Positions 28,442 to 33,981 of a stretch of 33,981 nt of DNA are shown piece after piece. A program made the position numbers and the translations under genes. Each line of letters starts with the position of its first letter. Within the stretch, counting starts at the first letter, position 1. This stretch comes from Streptomyces corynorhini (lineage in GTDB: Bacteria; Actinomycetota; Actinomycetes; Streptomycetales; Streptomycetaceae), in assembly GCF_003346515.1 (NCBI RefSeq), contig NZ_QQNA01000092.1, forward strand, positions 1-33,981. Direction: 5' to 3'. The notes under the pieces are model-generated. The model did not search any database, was not told the DNA's origin, and saw only the letters and a program-made list of their open reading frames with translations.

Positions 28442-28681
28442 TCAACGTCCCTGGGACGCCTCGGACTGCTGGCTGTGCCCCGCCGACTCCCCGGACTGCA
28501 GCGCGGGTGTCCCCAGCAGCAGCGCCCCGATGAATCCGGCGGCGACGGTGAGCCCGATCAGCGTACGTCCCAGCAGCTCCGGGACGGTGGCCCGCTGTCT
28601 GGGGGGCGGGGTGACATTACTGCGGAAGCTGTCGGCCTCGGCGACGAATGCGAATGGGACGGCCTCTCGCCGGCGGAACAT
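28442..28681 (-). CDS. Small single-TM protein
   Basis: A 79-residue protein. The start is ATG 28681 (MFRRREAVPFAFV), because GAGGAG lies eight bases upstream; the GTG at 28690 would sit on that site. A basic N-terminus is followed by a Pro-rich hinge and one membrane segment at about residues 45-63 (LIGLTVAAGFIGALLLG), then a short Ser/Gln/Glu-rich tail. No family recognised. It lies between the PH-like gene and thyX, divergent from thyX. Confidence 0.7.
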   Translation of the reverse strand: MFRRREAVPFAFVAEADSFRSNVTPPPRQRATVPELLGRTLIGLTVAAGFIGALLLGTPALQSGESAGHSQQSEASQGR

Positions 28682-28840
28682 GGAGGGCACTCCTCAGGGT
28701 CTCGTCTCGGAACGCGGCCGAGGTACGGCCGCTACTGGGAGAGACGAACAGAGGCGCCATTCGGTGCCCGATTTCCGGGAATTGGCGGAGGAACGTCAGG
28801 GGTGCGGCCTCCGCCGCCGGTCGCTGTCAGTGGCGAGCCG

Positions 28841-28846
28841 TAGAGT
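28841..28846 (+). promoter_or_regulatory. Candidate -10 element for thyX
   Basis: TAGAGT, an exact vegetative -10, 40 bases upstream of the thyX GTG. The -35 position (cggtcg region) is poor, so an additional factor or another promoter may be involved. Confidence 0.33.
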
Positions 28847-28885
28847 GGGCGCCGCCCGAGCGATGCGACTGGAAGGACCCCGCCG

Positions 28886-30532
28886 GTGAGCGACACCCCC
28901 GCCGAGACCAAGCCGAGCTTCCGCAGCGATGTCACTGTCGACCTGGTGAAACACGCCGCGGGCGACTCCGACGTGCTGTGGGCCGCGCGTGTCTCCACCG
29001 CAGGCGAGCAGTCCCTGGAAGAGATCACGAAGGACCCCGAGCGCTCCAAGGGACTCATCAACTACCTGATGCGGGACCGGCACGGCAGCCCCTTCGAGCA
29101 CAACTCGATGACCTTCTTCATCAGCGCCCCGATCTTCGTCTTCCGCGAGTTCATGCGCCACCGCGTCGGCTGGTGCGTCGCGGGTGACACGGAGATCACT
29201 CTGGAGAGCGAGTCGGGGACCCTCCGGCGCCGGACCATCGCGGATCTGCACCAGCTCTGGCATCTGGGCGTGGAGGACCGTCTGCCGCACTCGGCCGGCG
29301 GCGTCACCTGGCACGGCGAGGCCGGCAAATGGCTGGCGCAGGTGCGCAAGGGGGAGGAGAACCACCATCTCGGACTCTTCGAGAACAGGGAAGCCGCGGA
29401 ATCCGCGGTGGTGGAGTTCCGCGAACTGCACCCCAGCACCCGTCTGCGGAAGCTGGAGTCGGTCCGGCGCAGCCATGTCCGCTGCTACGACGAGGAGACC
29501 CTGACCGCGAGCCGGGCCCGCGTCACCGACGTCATCGAGTCGGGGGTGAAACCGCTGATCAAGATCATCACGGCGTCCGGCAGAGAGCTGCGCTCCACCG
29601 TCGACCATGCGGTGCTGACCCCCGACGGCTGGCGCAAGGCCGGCGAGCTGGCGGTGGGGGACTCGGTCATGGCGGCGGCCGCCGACCCTCGCCCCTCCGA
29701 GACGCTCGTCCCTCCGAGCCTGCGCCGGGGCATCGGCGTCTGGACGTCGATGCGGCGTGAACGTCTGATCAAGGAAGAAGACGCCTGCCACCTCTGCGGA
29801 GCCGAGTTCCCCCGCGGCGAACTGGCTCTCGACCATGTGACGCCGGTCGCGGAGGATCTCACCCGCGCACTCGACGAGAGCAACCTGGCGCCTGCCTGCG
29901 CCGACTGCCACGCCACGAAGAGCGCACAGGAACAGGCACGCGCACGGCAGGGAGGGGAGATCGCCGTCGCCCGCCCGGACCGGATCGTCTCCCTCTCCGA
30001 CGACGGGGAGGAGATGACCTACGACTTGTCGGTCGAAGGTCCATGGCACAACTTCCTGGCCAACGGCATCGTCGTGCACAACTCGTACAACGAGGAGTCC
30101 GGACGCTACCGGGAACTGCTGCCCGTCTTCTACGTCCCGGGCGAAGACCGCAAGCTGGTGCAGCAGGGCCGCCCCGGCAAGTACGAGTTCGTGGCCGGTA
30201 CCGACACCCAGCAGGAGATCACGGAGCGTGCGATGCACGACTCCTACCTCCAGGCGTACGAGGCGTACCAGGAGATGCTGGCCGCCGGCGTGGCCCGCGA
30301 GGTGGCCCGCGCGGTCCTGCCCGTGGGGCTGTTCTCCTCGATGTACGCCACCTGCAACGCGCGGTCGCTGATGCACTTCCTCGGCCTGCGCACCCAGCAC
30401 GAGCAGGCGAAGGTGCCGTCCTTCCCACAGCGCGAGATCGAGATGGTCGGAGAGCGCATGGAGGAGCACTGGGCGAGGCTGATGCCGCTCACGCACGCGG
30501 CTTTCAACGCGAACGGCCGTGTCGCCCCGTAG
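28886..30532 (+). CDS. thyX: FAD-dependent thymidylate synthase ThyX, interrupted by an intein
   Basis: A 548-codon reading frame starting at GTG 28886 with GGAAGGA upstream. Residues 1-96 and 400-548 together form a 245-residue ThyX, the normal size. Joining the two parts gives RHRVGW-SYNEESGRY, the ThyX signature RHRxxSxNExSxRY that binds FAD and dUMP; the intein sits exactly before the signature serine (Ser400). The C-terminal half contains FSSMYATCNARSLMHFL and LRTQHEQAK, typical of ThyX. ThyX methylates dUMP using methylene-tetrahydrofolate with FAD/NADPH. Activity therefore depends on protein splicing. If this is the only thymidylate synthase of the cell, splicing would be essential; whether thyA exists elsewhere cannot be seen here. 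Confidence 0.96.
   Translation: MSDTPAETKPSFRSDVTVDLVKHAAGDSDVLWAARVSTAGEQSLEEITKDPERSKGLINYLMRDRHGSPFEHNSMTFFISAPIFVFREFMRHRVGWCVAGDTEITLESESGTLRRRTIADLHQLWHLGVEDRLPHSAGGVTWHGEAGKWLAQVRKGEENHHLGLFENREAAESAVVEFRELHPSTRLRKLESVRRSHVRCYDEETLTASRARVTDVIESGVKPLIKIITASGRELRSTVDHAVLTPDGWRKAGELAVGDSVMAAAADPRPSETLVPPSLRRGIGVWTSMRRERLIKEEDACHLCGAEFPRGELALDHVTPVAEDLTRALDESNLAPACADCHATKSAQEQARARQGGEIAVARPDRIVSLSDDGEEMTYDLSVEGPWHNFLANGIVVHNSYNEESGRYRELLPVFYVPGEDRKLVQQGRPGKYEFVAGTDTQQEITERAMHDSYLQAYEAYQEMLAAGVAREVARAVLPVGLFSSMYATCNARSLMHFLGLRTQHEQAKVPSFPQREIEMVGERMEEHWARLMPLTHAAFNANGRVAP
29174..30082 (+). mobile_element. ThyX intein with HNH endonuclease and AP2-like segment
   Basis: A 303-residue intein in frame within thyX. 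Block A starts with Cys1 (CVAGDTEITL). Block B is STVDHAVLTPDGW with T142xxH145. Block F/G is MTYDLSVEGPWHNFLANGIVVHN, with penultimate His302 and terminal Asn303, followed by Ser+1, so all splicing residues are intact. Between blocks B and F lies an HNH nuclease: CHLC (205-208), DH (220-221), Asn237 and CADCHATK (242-249). Between blocks A and B an extra insertion of about 60-70 residues (about 42-100) reads VTWHGEAGKWLAQV then HHLGLFENREAAESAV, which resembles an AP2 DNA-binding domain. HNH plus AP2 would make a complete homing endonuclease. GC matches its host gene. Confidence 0.93.
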
Positions 30533-30560
30533 CGGGGCCTGTGTCCCGAGCGATCCGTAC

Positions 30561-30584
30561 GGGACAGACCCCGTGGTCTGTCCC
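30561..30584 (+). terminator. Candidate terminator after thyX
   Basis: A perfect 10-bp stem, GGGACAGACC (30561-30570) with GGTCTGTCCC (30575-30584), 4-base loop, 28 bases after the thyX stop. Confidence 0.6.
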
Positions 30585-30687
30585 AGGACGGCCACGGACC
30601 TGTTTCCGCACTGTTCCAGGTCCGCTCCAGACCGTTCCTGACCGATCTGGGGCACATGTGTACGGTCGACCACGAGAAGTGTCCGTA

Positions 30688-30717
30688 TTGCGGCGTTTAA
30701 CGAACTTCATCTAGGCT
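30688..30717 (+). promoter_or_regulatory. Candidate HrdB-type promoter for dapA
   Basis: TTGCGG (30688-30693), an 18-base spacer and TAGGCT (30712-30717). The AT-richer stretch around 30,690-30,725 supports a promoter. Transcription would start near 30,724, giving a leader of about 105 bases with a hairpin. Confidence 0.45.
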
Positions 30718-30728
30718 GATCAAACGGA

Positions 30729-30766
30729 CCCGGCACTGCTTGAACCCCCGAGCAGGCAGTGCCGGG
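30729..30766 (+). promoter_or_regulatory. Leader hairpin upstream of dapA
   Basis: CCCGGCACTGC (30729-30739) pairs perfectly with GCAGTGCCGGG (30756-30766) around a 16-base loop, followed by CTCCTCTTGTCCC. It lies downstream of the candidate dapA promoter and about 60 bases before the dapA start. It may be an attenuator, or a second terminator for thyX if the promoter call is wrong. Confidence 0.5.
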
Positions 30767-30827
30767 CTCCTCTTGTCCCGTCCCCCAAGGGGACACGGCG
30801 AGCTGAGCAGCGAGTAGCGTGTTACCC

Positions 30828-31727
30828 ATGGCTCCGATCTCCACTCCGCAGACCCCCTTCGGGCGGGTCCTCACCGCGATGGTCACGCCCTTCACGGCGG
30901 ACGGCGCACTCGACCTCGACGGTGCCCAGCGGCTCGCCGTCCATCTCGTGGACGCGGGCAACGACGGCCTCGTCCTGAACGGCACCACCGGTGAGTCACC
31001 GACCACCAGTGACGCGGAGAAAGACCAGCTCGTACGAGCGGTCCTGGAAGCCGTCGGAGACCGGGCGCACATCGTCGCCGGCGTCGGCACCAACGACACC
31101 CGGCACAGCGTGGAACTCGCCCGCGCCGCCGAACGCGCCGGAGCGCACGGCCTGCTCGCGGTGACGCCGTACTACAACAAGCCCCCGCAGGAGGGCCTCT
31201 TCCGGCACTTCTCGGCCATCGCGGACGCGACCGGACTGCCGGTCATGCTGTACGACATCCCCGGCCGCAGCGGTGTCCCCATCGACACCGAGACGATCGT
31301 CAGGCTCGCCCAGCACCCGCGTATCGTCGCCAACAAGGACGCCAAGGGCGACTTCGGCCGCGCCAGCTGGGCCATCGCCCGGTCCGGCCTCGCCTGGTAC
31401 TCCGGCGACGACATGCTCAACCTGCCGCTCCTCGCGGTCGGCGCGGTCGGCTTCGTCTCCGTGGTGGGCCACATCGTCACCCCCGAGCTGCGCCAGCTGC
31501 TCGACGCCCACCTCGCCGGTGACGTCCAGAAGGCGACCGAGATCCACCAGAAGCTGCTCCCGGTCTTCACCGGCATGTTCCGCACCCAGGGCGTCATCAC
31601 CACCAAGGCGGCCCTCACCCTGCGCGAGCTGCCCGCCGGACCGCTGCGCCTTCCGCTGGTCGAGCTCTCGGCCCACGAAACGGCCCAGCTCAAGATCGAT
31701 CTCGCGGCCGGCGGGGTACAGCTCTAA
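30828..31727 (+). CDS. dapA: 4-hydroxy-tetrahydrodipicolinate synthase
   Basis: A 299-residue TIM-barrel enzyme. ATG 30828 (MAPISTPQTPFGRVL) is chosen over GTG 30819, although neither has a good ribosome binding site. The family motifs are present: NGTTGESPT, the VTPYYNKPPQEGL segment (Tyr115), Tyr142 (MLYDIPGRSG) and Schiff-base Lys170 (IVANKDAKGD); Tyr142 to Lys170 keep the 28-residue spacing seen in E. coli. It condenses pyruvate with aspartate semialdehyde, the first committed step towards lysine and meso-DAP. Its partner dapB lies about 3.6 kb upstream. Confidence 0.97.
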   Translation: MAPISTPQTPFGRVLTAMVTPFTADGALDLDGAQRLAVHLVDAGNDGLVLNGTTGESPTTSDAEKDQLVRAVLEAVGDRAHIVAGVGTNDTRHSVELARAAERAGAHGLLAVTPYYNKPPQEGLFRHFSAIADATGLPVMLYDIPGRSGVPIDTETIVRLAQHPRIVANKDAKGDFGRASWAIARSGLAWYSGDDMLNLPLLAVGAVGFVSVVGHIVTPELRQLLDAHLAGDVQKATEIHQKLLPVFTGMFRTQGVITTKAALTLRELPAGPLRLPLVELSAHETAQLKIDLAAGGVQL

Positions 31728-31844
31728 CCAACGACTTCACAACTGAATACGCGAAAAACGGCAAACCATCGACAACACCCAGGAGCGGGAAACCGGTCCG
31801 CACGTACAGCCCACACAGACAACAGCACGTGTACGAATGTCATG

Positions 31845-31875
31845 CGCGCCACGTGCCTCAGAGGTACGTGGCGCG
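31845..31875 (+). promoter_or_regulatory. Strong hairpin just upstream of the rnj ribosome binding site
   Basis: CGCGCCACGTGCCT (31845-31858) pairs with AGGTACGTGGCGCG (31862-31875) with one G-U pair and a 3-base loop. It ends six bases before the rnj Shine-Dalgarno (GAGGAGAG, 31882-31889). It could terminate dapA transcription or, if inside the rnj leader, act in autoregulation by ribonucleases. Confidence 0.7.
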
Positions 31876-31893
31876 TGTGGTGAGGAGAGTCTT

Positions 31894-33579
31894 TTGAGTC
31901 ATCCGCATCCTGAACTCGGCGCCCCGCCGAAGCTGCCCAAGCACGGCCTGCGGGTAACCCCGCTCGGCGGCCTGGGCGAAATCGGCCGGAACATGACGGT
32001 CTTCGAGTACAACGGCCGTCTGCTCATCGTCGACTGCGGCGTCCTCTTCCCCGAGGAGGAGCAGCCCGGTATCGACCTGATCCTGCCGGACTTCACCACC
32101 ATCCGGGACCGGCTGGACGACATCGACGGGGTCGTGCTCACGCACGGCCACGAGGACCACATCGGTGGCGTCCCCTACCTGCTCCGGCTGAAGCCGGACA
32201 TCCCGCTGATCGGCTCCAAGCTGACCCTCGCACTGATCGAGGCGAAGCTCCAGGAGCACCGCATCCGCCCGTACACCCTTGAGGTCACCGAGGGTCACCG
32301 GGAGCGGATCGGCCCGTTCGACTGCGAATTCGTCGCGGTCAACCACTCCATCCCGGACGCGCTGGCCGTCGCCATCCGCACCCCCGCGGGCATGGTGGTC
32401 CACACGGGCGACTTCAAGATGGACCAGCTTCCGCTGGACCGCAGGCTGACCGACCTGCCCACCTTCGCCAAGCTCGGCGAAGAGGGCATCGACCTGCTGC
32501 TGTCCGACTCGACCAACGCGGAGGTCCCGGGCTTCGTCCCGCCGGAGAAGGACATCTCGAACGTCCTGCGGCAGGTCTTCGCGAACGCCCAGAAGCGGAT
32601 CATCGTGGCCAGCTTCGCCAGCCACGTCCACCGCATCCAGCAGATCCTGGACGCCGCCCACGAGTACGGCAGAAGGGTGGCCTTCGTCGGCCGCTCCATG
32701 GTCCGCAACATGGGCATCGCCCGTGATCTGGGCTATCTCAAGGTGCCCGCCGGTCTGGTCGTGGACGTCAAGACGCTGGACGACCTCCCGGACCACGAGG
32801 TCGTCCTCGTCTGCACCGGCTCCCAGGGCGAGCCGATGGCCGCCCTCTCCCGGATGGCCAACCGCGACCACCAGATCCGGATCGTCCAGGGCGACACGGT
32901 GATCCTCGCGTCCTCCCTCATCCCGGGCAACGAGAACTCGGTCTACCGAGTCATCAACGGCCTCACCAGATGGGGCGCGAACGTCATCCACAAGGGCAAC
33001 GCCAAGGTCCATGTCTCGGGCCACGCCTCGGCAGGCGAGCTGCTGTACTTCTACAACATCTGCAAGCCGAAGAACCTGATGCCCGTCCACGGTGAATGGC
33101 GCCACCTGCGCGCCAACGCCGAACTGGGCGCGCTGACCGGGGTCCCCAAGGACCGCATCGTCATCGCGGAGGACGGCGTCGTCGTCGACCTGGTCGACGG
33201 CAAGGCCAGAATCGTCGGCAAGGTCCAGGCCGGCTACGTCTACGTGGACGGCCTCTCGGTGGGCGACGTGACCGAGACGCACCTCAAGGACCGCCGGATC
33301 CTCGGCGACGAGGGCATCATCTCCGTCTTCGTGGTGGTCGACTCCACCACGGGCAAGGTCGTGGGCGGACCGCACTTCCAGGCCCGCGGTTCCGGCATCG
33401 AGGACTCGGCGTTCGCAGCCGTACTGCCCAAGGTCGAAGAGGCCATCGGCCGCGCGGCCTCGGACGGCGTCGCGGAGCCGCACCAGCTCCAGCAGCTCGT
33501 GCGCAGGACCGTCGGCAAGTGGGTGTCCGACACCTACCGCCGGCGCCCGATGATCCTCCCCGTCGTGGTCGAGGTCTGA
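31894..33579 (+). CDS. rnj: Ribonuclease J
   Basis: A 561-residue metallo-beta-lactamase/beta-CASP ribonuclease. The start is TTG 31894 (LSHPHPELGAPPKLPKHGLR), placed four bases after GAGGAGAG; the frame from 31837 would run through the leader hairpin. The zinc motif THGHEDHIGG has His84, His86, Asp88 and His89, followed by VNHSIPDA, VHTGDFKMD, the beta-CASP motifs (FASHVHRI and LVCTGSQGEP) and HVSGHAS near residue 370. RNase J gives 5'-to-3' exonuclease and endonuclease activity in mRNA decay and rRNA maturation. Its length equals the streptomycete enzyme as I recall it. The rare TTG start may lower translation. Confidence 0.96.
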   Translation: MSHPHPELGAPPKLPKHGLRVTPLGGLGEIGRNMTVFEYNGRLLIVDCGVLFPEEEQPGIDLILPDFTTIRDRLDDIDGVVLTHGHEDHIGGVPYLLRLKPDIPLIGSKLTLALIEAKLQEHRIRPYTLEVTEGHRERIGPFDCEFVAVNHSIPDALAVAIRTPAGMVVHTGDFKMDQLPLDRRLTDLPTFAKLGEEGIDLLLSDSTNAEVPGFVPPEKDISNVLRQVFANAQKRIIVASFASHVHRIQQILDAAHEYGRRVAFVGRSMVRNMGIARDLGYLKVPAGLVVDVKTLDDLPDHEVVLVCTGSQGEPMAALSRMANRDHQIRIVQGDTVILASSLIPGNENSVYRVINGLTRWGANVIHKGNAKVHVSGHASAGELLYFYNICKPKNLMPVHGEWRHLRANAELGALTGVPKDRIVIAEDGVVVDLVDGKARIVGKVQAGYVYVDGLSVGDVTETHLKDRRILGDEGIISVFVVVDSTTGKVVGGPHFQARGSGIEDSAFAAVLPKVEEAIGRAASDGVAEPHQLQQLVRRTVGKWVSDTYRRRPMILPVVVEV

Positions 33580-33601
33580 CGTCGGGATCCGACCGAAACC
33601 T

Positions 33602-33639
33602 GAGCGGGGGGCCTCGATTTGCTTCGAGGCCCCCCGCTC
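33602..33639 (+). terminator. Terminator after rnj
   Basis: A perfect 16-bp stem, GAGCGGGGGGCCTCGA (33602-33617) with TCGAGGCCCCCCGCTC (33624-33639), 6-base loop, 22 bases after the rnj stop. Insulates the rRNA promoters beyond. Confidence 0.88.
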
Positions 33640-33981
33640 CAGTACGTTTACGGCTCCACATCGACGGGAACCCGGGCCAAACGCGTGCTCGGATCCACCC
33701 GAAGAGGTGGGGGAATCCGACTCGGATAACTCTGATAAAGTCGGAACCGCCGGAAAGGGAAACGCGAAAGCGTGGAACTGGAAAGCGAAACCCCGCTCCG
33801 ACGGGGAATCGGACACGAAAGAGTCTGATAGAGTCGGAAACGCAAGACGGAAACAAAACAAAGAAACACCGAAGGGAAGCGCCCGGAGGAAAGCCCCAGG
33901 AAATATTCTGTGGGTGAGTACAAAGGAAGCGTCCGTTCCTTGAGAACTCAACAGCGTGCCAAAAGTCAACGCCAGATATGT
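33640..33981 (+). promoter_or_regulatory. rRNA operon promoter region and leader
   Basis: A 340-bp AT-richer, purine-rich stretch without a gene. Two related promoter-like segments 93 bases apart read TCTGATAAAGTCGGAA (from 33731) and TCTGATAGAGTCGGAA (from 33824), with candidate -10 hexamers TAAAGT (33736-33741) and TAGAGT (33829-33834); -35 elements are weak, as is common for streptomycete rrn promoters. The right end, with TTGAGAACTCAACAGCGTGCC at about 33,938-33,958, is the conserved actinobacterial rRNA leader as I recall it. The 16S gene must start a few hundred bases beyond the window. The ORFs here are not genes. Confidence 0.8.

Noticed and set aside
29174..30082. Insertion sequence or group I intron in thyX
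   Set aside because: The reading frame is continuous and carries all intein splicing blocks, so the element is removed at protein level.
30819..30827. Upstream GTG start for dapA adding three residues
   Set aside because: ATG 30828 matches the usual DapA N-terminus; neither start has a clear ribosome binding site, so this stays a weak preference.
31858..33969. 703-codon minus-strand open frame opposite rnj
   Set aside because: Shadow of RNase J that also crosses the rrn leader; composition is Asp/Val/Gly/His-rich noise.

Overview
The window is a piece of a Streptomyces-type chromosome (Streptomyces or a close relative such as Kitasatospora). The reasons are very high GC, frequent GTG and one TTG start codon, strong GGAGG-type ribosome binding sites, and a gene order (type VII secretion locus, rpsO-pnp, M16 peptidase, dapB, thyX, dapA, RNase J, then an rRNA leader) that I recognise from streptomycetes.

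Positions 1 to about 21,950 hold a complete type VII (ESX) secretion locus. From the left: the start of a large Pro/Ala-rich protein of the SCO5717 growth-regulating ATPase type (minus), a small DUF397/BldB-type protein (minus), then a 236-residue unknown coupled to eccE (minus). Divergent from these run eccB and a first mycosin protease (plus). Next comes a compositionally distinct accessory segment: a 151-residue helical protein overlapping a 542-residue WxG/YxxxE protein, followed by a second mycosin whose first two thirds are clearly AT-richer than its surroundings. Two WXG100 (Esx) proteins follow and close at a strong hairpin. On the minus strand facing them is an overlapping operon: a 149-residue protein, a 694-residue DUF6571-like WxG protein, a lipoprotein and a frameshifted remnant of a second lipoprotein. 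The triple-ATPase motor eccC (minus) and the membrane channel eccD (plus) are divergent and complete the machine.

Positions 22,000 to 33,600 are conserved housekeeping genes: rpsO, pnp, an M16 zinc peptidase overlapping pnp, dapB, a small two-TM protein, two small minus-strand membrane proteins, thyX, dapA and rnj (RNase J). thyX is interrupted by a 303-residue intein placed inside the ThyX signature motif. The intein carries an HNH nuclease and, unusually placed between splicing blocks A and B, a segment resembling an AP2 DNA-binding domain. The right edge (33,640 to 33,981) is the promoter and leader region of an rRNA operon whose 16S gene lies outside the window.

The most interesting items are the AP2+HNH intein in thyX, the accessory ESX segment with its own mycosin and a PE/PPE-like pair, the DUF6571/lipoprotein operon with a decaying paralogue, and hairpins or repeats in the leaders of pnp and rnj. 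All functional statements are from reading the sequence and from family knowledge; no searches were run.
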